NCBI RefSeq assembly: GCF_900184895.1
Contig: NZ_FXZK01000004.1
Span: forward strand, 124,001 to 188,000
DNA length: 64,000 nt
Source: Flavimaricola marinus
GTDB lineage: Bacteria > Pseudomonadota > Alphaproteobacteria > Rhodobacterales > Rhodobacteraceae
Direction: 5' to 3'
The position numbers and the translations under genes were made by a program. This document shows positions 1-8,468 of this stretch, one piece after another. How positions within the stretch are numbered: the first letter of the stretch is position 1; each line of letters begins with the position of its first letter. Under the pieces are notes generated by a model. The model was not told where the DNA came from. It worked only from the letters and a program-made list of their open reading frames with translations, and did no database searches.

Positions 1-1488
1 CTGCTTGGCCAATCCGGTGTCGGCCGTGTCATCAACGGCCCGATCCCCTATGCCCCGGACGGCCTGCCGCTGATCGGCCCGATGCCCGGTGTTCCCAATG
101 CCTATGAAGCCTGTGTCTTTACCTTTGGCATCACCCAAGGCGGTGGCGCGGGCAAGGTCTTGGCCGAGTGGGTGACCGAGGGCCAGACCGAGTGGGACAT
201 GTGGGCCGTCGATCCCCGCCGGTTTACCGATTACACCGATCAGGACTATTGCAACGCCAAGGCCGTCGAGGTTTACGGCCATGAATATGCGATGCATTTC
301 CCGCATCACGAGTGGCCGGCCGGCCGTGATCGCAAGGTCTCTAGCCTGCACGACCGTTTGCTCGAGGCCGGCGCCGCTATGGGTGCCTACGGCGGCTGGG
401 AGCGCGCCAACTGGTTTGCCAAGCCCGGCGACGACACCTCGGAGGCCGCCACCCAGACATGGGACCGCGCCGGTCCTTGGGCCGTTCGTATCAAGGAGGA
501 GTGCGAGGCGGTTCGCGATGCCTGCGGTGTCCTGCCGATCTCCGGCTTCACCCGCCTCTTGGTCGAGGGCCCCGGCGCCCGCGATTTCGTCGATAGCCTG
601 ACCGCCAGCCGCCTGCCCCGCGAGGGCCGTATCGGTCTGGCCTATTTCCCCGACAGCCGCGGCCGTATCGTCACCGAGATGTCGGTGATGGTTCATGGCC
701 CCGACAAGGTGGGTCTCATCACCGCTGCCGCGGCCCAATGGCACGATGCCGAGCATCTTTCGCGGCAGGCCCCCGAGGGTGTCACCGTCACCGATCACTC
801 CAAGGCGGCCGAGTGCTTGCTTGTCACCGGCCCGAAGGCCCGTGAGATACTGGCCCCCCTCACGGACGCCGATCTGGCGCTGCCGTGGCTGTCCGTTCAG
901 GAGCAGGCGCGCGTCGCCGGTGTCGACTGTTCTCTGCTTCGCGTTTCCTTCGCCGGCGAGCTTGGCTGGGAGCTGCATTGCGCGGTGGCCGATGCTCCGA
1001 CGATCTGGGACGCCGTTGTCGCCGCCGGTGCCAAGCCCTTTGGCATGTATGCCCTGAATGCCCTGCGCATCGAGAAGGGCTATCGCGCGTGGAAGGGCGA
1101 TCTGTCCACCGACTACACTTTGCTCGAGGCCGGGCTGGACCGCTTTGTCGATTGGGACAAATCAGACTTTCCCGGCAAGTCCGCCTTGGAGGCCGAGCGC
1201 CGGACGGGCGCGGCGAAACGCTTTGCGATCCTGACGTTGGATGACCCCGGCCCGTGCGATGCGCCTTATATGTCGACCGTTTGGGACGGGGACGCCGTGG
1301 TGGGAGAGACCACCAGCGGTGCCTGGGGCTACCGCGTCGGCGCGTCGGTCGCCTTGGCGATGATCCGACCGGATCTGGCGGTGCCGGGAACGCGGCTGGA
1401 GGTCGAGATATTCGGCGAGCGCCGTGCTGCGACGGTTGCGCCCGATGCCCCGTTATGGGATCCGGCGAACGCGCGTTTGCGGGCGTAG
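1..1488 (+). CDS. Dimethylglycine/sarcosine dehydrogenase-family FAD oxidoreductase with GcvT domains (5' end outside window)
   Basis: The reading frame is open from base 1, so the gene starts upstream; 495 residues are visible. The first ~40 residues are the end of the FAD-binding DAO domain (YAPDGLPLIGP and FGITQGGGAGK motifs). A linker follows, then a GcvT aminomethyltransferase-like domain beginning near the GWERANWF motif and a GcvT C-terminal barrel ending at base 1488. This architecture is that of dimethylglycine and sarcosine dehydrogenases, which demethylate N-methylated glycines and pass formaldehyde equivalents to tetrahydrofolate. The nearby methyltransferase and the second full-length paralogue at 2463 support a methylamine role. 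The exact substrate cannot be read from the sequence; many members are annotated only as GcvT-family proteins. Confidence 0.85.
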   Translation: MLGQSGVGRVINGPIPYAPDGLPLIGPMPGVPNAYEACVFTFGITQGGGAGKVLAEWVTEGQTEWDMWAVDPRRFTDYTDQDYCNAKAVEVYGHEYAMHFPHHEWPAGRDRKVSSLHDRLLEAGAAMGAYGGWERANWFAKPGDDTSEAATQTWDRAGPWAVRIKEECEAVRDACGVLPISGFTRLLVEGPGARDFVDSLTASRLPREGRIGLAYFPDSRGRIVTEMSVMVHGPDKVGLITAAAAQWHDAEHLSRQAPEGVTVTDHSKAAECLLVTGPKAREILAPLTDADLALPWLSVQEQARVAGVDCSLLRVSFAGELGWELHCAVADAPTIWDAVVAAGAKPFGMYALNALRIEKGYRAWKGDLSTDYTLLEAGLDRFVDWDKSDFPGKSALEAERRTGAAKRFAILTLDDPGPCDAPYMSTVWDGDAVVGETTSGAWGYRVGASVALAMIRPDLAVPGTRLEVEIFGERRAATVAPDAPLWDPANARLRA

Positions 1489-1495
1489 GGGGCTG

Positions 1496-1547
1496 TCTGC
1501 CCCCCGGCCTGCGGCCGCCCCCCGAGGATATTTGAGACCCAAAGAAG
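1496..1547. repeat. GC-rich intergenic element with GAGGATATTT core (REP-like candidate)
   Basis: Between the stop at 1488 and the next gene lies a C/G-rich stretch containing a short inverted repeat (CGGCCTGCGGCCG), followed by CCCCCCGAGGATATTTGAGA and CAAAGAAG. From memory, elements of this form recur after genes in Rhodobacteraceae genomes. I see only this copy in the window, so calling it a dispersed repeat is inference. Confidence 0.3.
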
Positions 1548-1556
1548 TCAGGAAGC

Positions 1557-2450
1557 ATGATGGTTGATGTGGTGTTGCTGGATGGTGGTATGGGCCAGGA
1601 ATTGGTGCATCGTGCGGGCGACCGTCCGACCCCTCTGTGGTCGACCCAGGTGATGGTCGATCGCCCCGGTCTGGTGGCCGAGGTCCATCGTGATTTCTAT
1701 GCTGCCGGGGCGACTGTCGCGACCTGCAACACCTATGCCGTTCATCACGACCGCCTTGTCGGCACCCCGATGGAGGGTCAGTTTTCCCAGTTGCACGATA
1801 TTGCGCTGGCCGAGGCGAATGCCGCCCGTGTCGAAGGTGGCCGGGTGGCGGGCTCGATCGGCCCGTTGGGCGCGACCTATCGCCCGGATGTCCATCCCGA
1901 CTATGACACTTCGGTCCCGATGTATGCGGAGTTTGCTGCCAAGATCGCGCAGCAGGTCGACTTCATCATCTGCGAGACGGTGGCCTCGTTGCTGCATGCC
2001 CGCTCCATTCTGGATGGTTGCCGCGATTGTGGCGTGCCGGTCTGGCTGTCTGTCACGGTGGACGACGAGGATGGCAGCTTGCTCCGCTCTGGCGAGCCGG
2101 TGGCCGAAGTCTGTGCCATTGCGGTCGAGGGAGGCGCCGAGGCCGTTCTGGCCAATTGCAGCGCCCCCGAAGCGATGCCTGCCGCGCTGGCCGCGCTGAA
2201 GGGCGCGGGTTTGCCGATGGGGGCTTATGCCAATGGGTTTACCCGCATCACCAAGGAATTCCTGGGTGCCAAGCCGACGGTCGATGCCTTGATCACCCGT
2301 CAGGATTTGAGCCCGGAGTCCTATGCCCGGATGGCTCTGTCATGGGTCGATCAGGGTGCTACGATCGTGGGCGGCTGCTGTGAGGTGGGTCCCGCTCATA
2401 TTGCCGCTGTGGCCGAGGCGCTTCGCGCTGCCGGCCATGTCATTCGTTAG
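1557..2450 (+). CDS. Homocysteine S-methyltransferase family protein (betaine-homocysteine methyltransferase-like)
   Basis: This 297-residue single-domain TIM barrel is likely to transfer a methyl group to homocysteine to form methionine. It starts with the family's LLDGGMGQEL motif and carries the zinc-binding cysteines typical of Pfam S-methyl_trans proteins: Cys201 in ANCSAP and the pair Cys274-Cys275 in GGCCEVG. The start follows AGGAAGC; an alternative ATG lies one codon downstream. It sits between two dimethylglycine-dehydrogenase-type genes on the same strand, 12 bases before the second. That fits a route in which betaine (or another methyl donor) methylates homocysteine and the dehydrogenases consume the N-methylglycine products. 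The donor could also be S-methylmethionine or another methylated compound. Confidence 0.85.
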   Translation: MMVDVVLLDGGMGQELVHRAGDRPTPLWSTQVMVDRPGLVAEVHRDFYAAGATVATCNTYAVHHDRLVGTPMEGQFSQLHDIALAEANAARVEGGRVAGSIGPLGATYRPDVHPDYDTSVPMYAEFAAKIAQQVDFIICETVASLLHARSILDGCRDCGVPVWLSVTVDDEDGSLLRSGEPVAEVCAIAVEGGAEAVLANCSAPEAMPAALAALKGAGLPMGAYANGFTRITKEFLGAKPTVDALITRQDLSPESYARMALSWVDQGATIVGGCCEVGPAHIAAVAEALRAAGHVIR

Positions 2451-2462
2451 AGGATCACGGAC

Positions 2463-4907
2463 ATGACTGTTCCTGCAAAGGCCCGCGTCGTTATCATCGG
2501 CGGCGGGATCATTGGTTGTTCGGTGGCCTATCACCTGACCAAGCTGGGCTGGACGGATGTAGTCCTATTGGAACGCAAGGCGCTGACATCCGGCACGACG
2601 TGGCATGCTGCAGGGTTGATCGCCCAGTTACGCTCCAGCGCCAACACGACCCGGCTCGCCAAGTATTCGCAGGAGCTTTATGGCGGGCTGGAGGCCGAGA
2701 CCGGCCTTGCCACCGGGTTTCGCCGGGTGGGCTCGATCACTGTCGCGTTGACCGACGAGCGGCTGGAGGAGATCCGCCGCACTGCCGCGATGGCCCGCGC
2801 TTTCGGGGTGGAGGTCGATGAGATTTCGACCGCTGAGGTTGGTCAGAGATATGGCCATCTGAATCTGGATGGAGTGACCGGCGGCGTCTATTTGCCCAAG
2901 GACGGGCAGGGTGATCCGGGCAATATCGCGCTGGCTTTGGCCAAGGGTGCTCGTCAGCGTGGGGCGCAGATTTTCGAGCGTGTCGCTGTGACCTCGGTGA
3001 AGCGCGAGGCCGACCGGGTGACGGGCGTGGACTGGCAGGCCGAGAATGGAGAGGCGGGTCATATCGCTTGCGATATGATCGTCAATTGCGCCGGTATGTG
3101 GGGCCGCGCGGTGGGCCAGATGGCGGGCGTGAATGTCCCCCTGCAAGCCTGCGAGCATTTCTATATTGTCAGCGAGCCTGTGGCGGGCCTTGAGCAGCTT
3201 CCGGTGCTGCGCGTCCCGGACGAATGCGCTTATTACAAGGTCGATGCGGGCAAGATGATGCTGGGCGCGTTCGAGCCTGTCTCGAAGCCGTGGGGCATGG
3301 CGGGCATTCCCGAGGGCTTTGAGTTTGATCAACTGCCCGAAGATTTCGACCATTTCGAACCGATCCTCGAGGCGGCTGTGAACCGGATGCCGATGCTGGC
3401 CGAGGCTGGCATTCATACGTTCTTCAATGGCCCCGAGAGCTTTACCCCGGACAATGCCTATCATCTGGGGCTGTCCCCTGATGCGTCGAATGTCTGGGTG
3501 GCGGCGGGATTCAACTCCATCGGGATTCAGTCGGCGGGCGGCGCTGGCATGGCGCTGGCCGAGTGGATGGATACGGGCGAGAAGCCGTTCGATCTGGGCG
3601 ATGTGGATATTGCCCGGATGCAGCCGTTTCAGGGCAATCGGCGCTATCTGCAAGAACGCGCCACCGAGGCGCTGGGCCTCTTGTATGCCGATCATTTCCC
3701 CTATCGCCAGAAGGCCACCGCCCGCGGCGTTCGCCGCTCGCCGTTTCACGCCCATCTGGTGGAGCGCGGTGCCGTCTTTGGCGAATTGGCAGGCTGGGAG
3801 CGGGCGAACTGGTTTGCCCGTGAGGGCCAGCCCAAGGAGTATGTCTATTCGTGGAAACGCCAGAACTTCTTTGACAATGTGGCTGCCGAGGTCGCCGCTG
3901 TCCGAACCGGCGTGGGCCTTTACGACATGTCGTCCTTTGGCAAGATCCGTGTCGAAGGCCGCGATGCCGAGGCGTTTCTCAATCGCGTCTGCGGTGCGCA
4001 GATGTCTGTCCCGGTGGGCAAGATCGTCTATACCCAGTTCCTCAATGCTCGCGCGGGGATCGAGGCCGATGTGACTGTGACCCGCCTGTCGGAGACCGCC
4101 TATCTGGTGGTGACCCCAGCCGCCACGCGCCTTGCCGACGAGACGTGGATGCGCCGCCATCTGGGGGATGCTGCCGTGGTGATCACCGATGTGACCGCCG
4201 GTGAGGGCGTTCTGGCCGTGATGGGCCCCCGGGCGCGTGAGGTGTTGCAGGCGGTGTCGCCGGCCGATTTCTCGAACGCAGTGAACCCGTTCGGCACGGC
4301 TCAGACGGTGGAGCTGGGCCTCGGCTTGGCCCGCGTCCACCGGGTGAGCTACGTGGGCGAGCTGGGTTGGGAGGTCTATGTGTCCTCCGATATGGCCGCC
4401 CATGCATTCGAGACGATCTGGGAGGCCGGGCAGGGGATGGGCCTGACCCTGTGCGGGATGCACATGATGGATTGCGCCCGTTCCGAGAAGGGATTTCGCC
4501 ATTTCGGCCATGACATCACTTGCGAGGATCATGTGCTGGAGGCGGGGCTGGGTTTTGCGCTGGGCAAGGACAAGCCCGACTATATTGGCCGCGATGCCGT
4601 GCTGGCCAAGCGCGAGGCCGGATTGGACCGCCGCCTCGTGCAATTCATGCTCACCGATCCGGAGCCGCTCCTCTATCACAACGAGCCGATCTTGCGCGAT
4701 GGCCGGATCGTGGGTCACCTGACCTCGGGTGCTTATGGTCACCATCTGGGCGGCGCTGTCGGTCTTGGTTATGTGCCGTGCAAAGGGGAAAGCGTGGCGG
4801 AGGTTTTGGCGTCGGAGTATCAGATCGACGTGGCCGGGGTGCGGGTGCCCGCAAAGGCATCCATGAAGCCGTTGTACGATCCTGCGTCGGAGCGTGTTCG
4901 CATGTGA
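2463..4907 (+). CDS. FAD-dependent dimethylglycine/sarcosine dehydrogenase-like protein with GcvT domains
   Basis: This is a full-length 814-residue member of the family seen at the window start. The Rossmann motif GGGIIG is at residues 13-18, with the ribose-binding Glu37. The TTWHAAG motif includes His48, which corresponds to the histidine that carries covalent FAD in dimethylglycine dehydrogenase. The DAO domain runs to about residue 370, an FAO_M-type linker follows, then GcvT (about 433-700) and GcvT C-terminal (about 715-800) domains. It probably oxidises an N-methyl amino acid and loads the one-carbon unit on tetrahydrofolate. It lies 12 bases after the homocysteine methyltransferase gene, with which it is probably co-transcribed. 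Its substrate is inferred from family and context only. Confidence 0.87.
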   Translation: MTVPAKARVVIIGGGIIGCSVAYHLTKLGWTDVVLLERKALTSGTTWHAAGLIAQLRSSANTTRLAKYSQELYGGLEAETGLATGFRRVGSITVALTDERLEEIRRTAAMARAFGVEVDEISTAEVGQRYGHLNLDGVTGGVYLPKDGQGDPGNIALALAKGARQRGAQIFERVAVTSVKREADRVTGVDWQAENGEAGHIACDMIVNCAGMWGRAVGQMAGVNVPLQACEHFYIVSEPVAGLEQLPVLRVPDECAYYKVDAGKMMLGAFEPVSKPWGMAGIPEGFEFDQLPEDFDHFEPILEAAVNRMPMLAEAGIHTFFNGPESFTPDNAYHLGLSPDASNVWVAAGFNSIGIQSAGGAGMALAEWMDTGEKPFDLGDVDIARMQPFQGNRRYLQERATEALGLLYADHFPYRQKATARGVRRSPFHAHLVERGAVFGELAGWERANWFAREGQPKEYVYSWKRQNFFDNVAAEVAAVRTGVGLYDMSSFGKIRVEGRDAEAFLNRVCGAQMSVPVGKIVYTQFLNARAGIEADVTVTRLSETAYLVVTPAATRLADETWMRRHLGDAAVVITDVTAGEGVLAVMGPRAREVLQAVSPADFSNAVNPFGTAQTVELGLGLARVHRVSYVGELGWEVYVSSDMAAHAFETIWEAGQGMGLTLCGMHMMDCARSEKGFRHFGHDITCEDHVLEAGLGFALGKDKPDYIGRDAVLAKREAGLDRRLVQFMLTDPEPLLYHNEPILRDGRIVGHLTSGAYGHHLGGAVGLGYVPCKGESVAEVLASEYQIDVAGVRVPAKASMKPLYDPASERVRM

Positions 4908-5024
4908 TCGACCCGCGGTCCGCCCGCCCGGCCTGCGCCGGGGTGGGTTGAAACCCGACCTGCCCTGTGGTCAGTGCGGGGGATCAGGGCGCTCTTGCCC
5001 CGCTGTCCCGGATAGGATCCCGGT

Positions 5025-5672
5025 TTGGACGATACCTACGCCCCGCCCCAAGACCCCTTGGTCGTGCTTCACCATGACCACGAGGTCCTGCTTGTCGACA
5101 AGCCGTCGGGCTTGCTCAGCGTGCCCGGCAAGGGGCCGCATCTGGCCGATTGCCTGATCGCGCGGGTGCAGGCGGTGTTTCCCGAGGCGCTGCTCGTCCA
5201 TCGCCTCGACCGCGACACCTCGGGCGTGATGATCTTTGCCCTGACCCCCCATGCCCAGCGCCATCTGGGCCTGCAGTTCGAGAAGCGTCAGACAAAGAAG
5301 ACCTACGTCGCCCGCGTTTGGGGCCGGATCGAAGAGCGCACCGGCACTGTCGATCTGCCGCTGATCGTGGATTGGCCGAACCGTCCGTTGCAGATGGTCG
5401 ACCACGAGAACGGCAAGCAGGCGATCACCGATTGGCGCGTTGTCCGCTCTACGGAGGAGGAGACCCGCGTTCGCCTAATGCCCCGCACCGGCCGGTCGCA
5501 CCAGTTGCGCGTCCATATGCGCGAAATCGGTCATCCGATCCTTGGCGATCCGTTCTATGCCTCTGGTCCTGCCCGCGATTTTCCGCGATTGATGCTGCAT
5601 TCAGAGACCCTTCAATTCCGCCACCCGGACGGCGGCCAAGGCACCCGGATTACCGCCAAGGCTCCGTTCTAG
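5025..5672 (+). CDS. rluA: RluA-family pseudouridine synthase
   Basis: This 215-residue protein converts uridine to pseudouridine in RNA. The catalytic motif HRLDRDTSG has its nucleophilic Asp at residue 62, and the later motif RTGRSHQLRVHM is characteristic of the RluA group. The length matches E. coli RluA (about 219 residues), which modifies 23S rRNA U746 and tRNA U32. No N-terminal S4 domain is present, unlike RluC and RluD. The start is a TTG; no in-frame ATG lies near the conserved beginning. The dual rRNA/tRNA target is inferred from size and domain layout. Confidence 0.8.
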   Translation: MDDTYAPPQDPLVVLHHDHEVLLVDKPSGLLSVPGKGPHLADCLIARVQAVFPEALLVHRLDRDTSGVMIFALTPHAQRHLGLQFEKRQTKKTYVARVWGRIEERTGTVDLPLIVDWPNRPLQMVDHENGKQAITDWRVVRSTEEETRVRLMPRTGRSHQLRVHMREIGHPILGDPFYASGPARDFPRLMLHSETLQFRHPDGGQGTRITAKAPF

Positions 5673-5706
5673 TCCCGCCCCACCCCCCGTAGCCGCAGGC
5701 ATTGCC

Positions 5707-6486
5707 ATGTATGAGATACTCGCCTTTGACGATCTGACCTCCTTGATCCTGGCAATGCTCTCGGTCGCTTTGGTCGGCCTTGCCAAGGGCGGCCTTGGTG
5801 GAGCGATGGCGATCATGGGCATGGCCACCCTGTCCCTCATCGTGCCGCCGGTGCAGGCCGCCGGTATCCTGCTGCCGATCCTGCTGGCCATGGACGCGGT
5901 CAGCCTGTGGTCCTGGTGGAAGTCGTGGGATGTCCGCCTGATCCGCACGATGCTGCCCGGCGCCTTGGTCGGCGTCGCGATCGGGTGGGCGACCGCCGCC
6001 TATGTCACCGATGGCGTGATCCGCCTGATCGTCGGCCTGATCGCCCTGTTGTTCATTATCCGCTGGGTGACCGCCGGCAAAGCGGCCCGTGCCACGGCGC
6101 AGCCCCACAATCCCGTCGCTGCGGCGATCTGGAGCACGATTTCGGGCTATACCAGTTTTGTCGCTCATGCCGGTGGCCCGCCGTATCAGATTTATACGGT
6201 GCCGTTGCGCCTGCCTCCGAAGATCTTTACCGGCACCAGCGTTGCCGTTTTCTCGATCATCAACTTCGTGAAGGTGATCCCATATTTCGCGCTGGGCCAG
6301 TTCGACACGCAGAATTTGGCGACTTCTGCCGCCCTGTTGCCCGTTGCCTTGCTGGCCACTCTTGCCGGGGTGGCGATCGTCAAACGGCTTCGTGCGGAGG
6401 TGTTCTATCCGATCATGTACACCATGCTGTTCCTGCTGTCGGTCAAGCTGATCTGGGATGGCAGCCGCTCTGTCTGGGGCATCTGA
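5707..6486 (+). CDS. TauE/SafE (TSUP) family membrane transporter
   Basis: This 259-residue integral membrane protein has about eight hydrophobic segments. The first repeat contains the glycine-rich VGLAKGGLGGAM stretch typical of the sulfite exporter TauE/SafE family, and the second half starts near SGYTSFVAHAGGPP, the family's second repeat motif. Members export or take up small anions such as sulfite, sulfoacetate or other organosulfur acids across the inner membrane. The substrate here is unknown. It begins 34 bases after the pseudouridine synthase gene and is followed by the ThuA-like gene, with no obvious functional link to either. Confidence 0.85.
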   Translation: MYEILAFDDLTSLILAMLSVALVGLAKGGLGGAMAIMGMATLSLIVPPVQAAGILLPILLAMDAVSLWSWWKSWDVRLIRTMLPGALVGVAIGWATAAYVTDGVIRLIVGLIALLFIIRWVTAGKAARATAQPHNPVAAAIWSTISGYTSFVAHAGGPPYQIYTVPLRLPPKIFTGTSVAVFSIINFVKVIPYFALGQFDTQNLATSAALLPVALLATLAGVAIVKRLRAEVFYPIMYTMLFLLSVKLIWDGSRSVWGI

Positions 6487-6564
6487 CCGCCGCCACACAT
6501 CTCACATTGCGCCGGGTCATTGCGTCGGTATGCTGACCCCGCAGAACCAAAGGAAACCGTCGCC

Positions 6565-7350
6565 ATGCCTATCAAAGCCGTCGTCTGGGGCGAGAATGTC
6601 CACGAGCGCGAGAACGCCGTCGTCGCGGAGATCTATCCCGACGGGATGCACGCGGCCATTGCCGCCGCCCTCAACGAGGACGATGCCATCAGTGCCACCA
6701 CCGCCACCCTCCAAGAGCCCGAGCACGGCCTGACCGCGGAGCGCCTTGCCGACACCGACGTGTTGCTTTGGTGGGGTCATGCCGCCCACGGGGATGTCTC
6801 TGACGAGGTGGTCGAGCGTGTGGCCGAGGCGGTCTGGTCCGGCATGGGCCTGATCTGTCTGCATTCGGCGCATTTCGCCAAGATCTTCAAGCGCCTGATG
6901 GGAACCCCCTGCAACCTCACATGGCGCGAAGCCGGTGAGCGCGAGCGCCTTTGGCTGACCTCGCGCAACCATCCCATCGCCCGTGGCCTGCCCGATCATT
7001 TCGAGTTGGAGAACGAGGAAATGTATGGCGAGCCATTTGGCATCCCCGAGCCGATGGAGACCGTCTTTGTCAGTTGGTTCGAGGGCGGCGAGGTGTTCCG
7101 TTCTGGTGCGACATGGCGCAGGGGCGCGGGCAACGTGTTCTATTTCCGCCCCGGCCACGAGACCTATCCCACCTATTTCGACCCCAACGTCCGCACCGTC
7201 CTGCGCAACGCCGTTCATTGGGCCAACAACCCGGCCGCAAGGGTGCAGGGCGTGACCGACGCCCCGAACGTTCCCGTCGAGACGGCGTTGGAGCCGATCA
7301 CCGAGCGCGGCCCCAAGTTGCACGCCGATGGCGAGGAAGGCTTCCGGTGA
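6565..7350 (+). CDS. ThuA-like domain protein (trehalose utilization family)
   Basis: This 261-residue protein has the class I amidotransferase-like fold of the ThuA family. Family features visible are the [11 protein letters not shown] strand-turn, the LICLHSAHF segment, and the [14 protein letters not shown] and VLRNAVHWA motifs near the end. The ATG at 6565 opens the conserved [11 protein letters not shown] start; an in-frame ATG further upstream lacks conservation. The stop overlaps the GTG start of the following dehydrogenase gene, so the two are translationally coupled. ThuA-like proteins pair with Gfo/Idh/MocA oxidoreductases in sugar catabolic operons, ThuA-ThuB of rhizobia being the named example (trehalose and related disaccharides). 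The actual sugar is not evident here. Confidence 0.85.
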   Translation: MPIKAVVWGENVHERENAVVAEIYPDGMHAAIAAALNEDDAISATTATLQEPEHGLTAERLADTDVLLWWGHAAHGDVSDEVVERVAEAVWSGMGLICLHSAHFAKIFKRLMGTPCNLTWREAGERERLWLTSRNHPIARGLPDHFELENEEMYGEPFGIPEPMETVFVSWFEGGEVFRSGATWRRGAGNVFYFRPGHETYPTYFDPNVRTVLRNAVHWANNPAARVQGVTDAPNVPVETALEPITERGPKLHADGEEGFR

Positions 7351-8402
7351 AGCCGGTCCGCGTTCTGATCCTTGGCACCGGCGGCATGGCCAATGCCCAT
7401 GCCGAGGCCTATGCCGAGATCCCCGGCGTGACCCTTGCCGCCGGGGTCGATACCAACCCCGGTCGCCGCGCCGAATTCATGGCCCGTCACCGCATGGAGC
7501 ATGGCTTTGCCAGTGTCGAAGAGGCCATTGCGTGGGGCGAGTTTGATGCGGTGTCCAACGTCACCCCGGACGCCGTTCACTATCCCACGACGATGCCCCT
7601 GCTGGCCGCCGGCAAGCACGTCTTGTGCGAAAAGCCCTTGGCCGTGAACGCCACCGACGCCAAGGCCATGGCCGACGCCGCCCGCGCGGCCGGCGTCGTC
7701 AACATGGTGAACCTGACCTATCGCAACGTGCCGGCCCTCGTGCAGGCCGCCGCGATCATATCCGCTGGAGAGATCGGCGATGTCCGTCACTTCGAGGCCT
7801 CGTATCTGCAGAGCTGGCTTACCCAGCCTGCGTGGGGCGAATGGAGCACCGAGAGCCAATGGCTGTGGCGTCTGTCATCGGCGCATGGCTCAATGGGGGT
7901 TCTGGGCGATATCGGCGTGCATATTCTGGACTATGCCACTTATGCCGCCAGCCTTTCCGCCACCGATATTTCCTGCCGCCTGACCACGTTTCACAAGGCG
8001 CCGGGCGACCGTATCGGCGAGTATGTGCTGGATGCCAACGACAGCTTTGCCATGCATCTTCGCCTTGAGAACGGCGCTACAGGCGTGGTTCATGCCTCGC
8101 GCATGGCGTCTGGCCATCTCAACGATTTGCAGCTTCGCATCTTTGGCACCAAGGGCGGCCTCGAAGTGCGATATGTGAACAACGAAAGCCAGTTGCGCGC
8201 CTGTCTGGAGCCGGATTTGCAGACCGCGACGTGGCACGAGATCCCGACCCCGCCGGTGCCGACCAACTACGAACGCTTTATCGCCGCCGTCCGCGCCGAG
8301 GCGCAGGTGCTGCCCGATTTCGACCGTGGTCTGGAAATGCAGCGACTTTTGGATTTGGCCGCCGAGTCCGATGCGCAGGGCTCCTTGAGCTTGCCTGTCT
8401 GA
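7347..8402 (+). CDS. Gfo/Idh/MocA family NAD(P)-dependent oxidoreductase
   Basis: This 351-residue protein has an N-terminal dinucleotide-binding fold ([10 protein letters not shown] from about residue 9) and the family's Glu-Lys-Pro motif at residues 95-97. A C-terminal alpha/beta substrate domain follows. Such enzymes oxidise or reduce sugars, inositols and related cyclitols with NAD(P). The GTG start at 7347 overlaps the stop of the ThuA-like gene (GTGA), which gives the conserved [13 protein letters not shown] beginning without the unsupported upstream extension. Coupling with a ThuA-like protein suggests that the two act on the same sugar derivative. This is ThuB-like by arrangement, but orthology is not established. 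Confidence 0.87.
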   Translation: MKPVRVLILGTGGMANAHAEAYAEIPGVTLAAGVDTNPGRRAEFMARHRMEHGFASVEEAIAWGEFDAVSNVTPDAVHYPTTMPLLAAGKHVLCEKPLAVNATDAKAMADAARAAGVVNMVNLTYRNVPALVQAAAIISAGEIGDVRHFEASYLQSWLTQPAWGEWSTESQWLWRLSSAHGSMGVLGDIGVHILDYATYAASLSATDISCRLTTFHKAPGDRIGEYVLDANDSFAMHLRLENGATGVVHASRMASGHLNDLQLRIFGTKGGLEVRYVNNESQLRACLEPDLQTATWHEIPTPPVPTNYERFIAAVRAEAQVLPDFDRGLEMQRLLDLAAESDAQGSLSLPV

Positions 8403-8468
8403 CACGCCAGCCTTGCGCCAAGCCTGTCAGTCGGTCAGATTATCCGAAAAGCCAAGAGGCGTGCAGGT

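Noticed and set aside
2628-4745. A 705-codon reverse-strand frame inside the second dimethylglycine-dehydrogenase-like gene
   Set aside because: It is antisense to a gene with full domain support, and its translation is low-complexity His/Gln/Arg-rich. It is a shadow frame.
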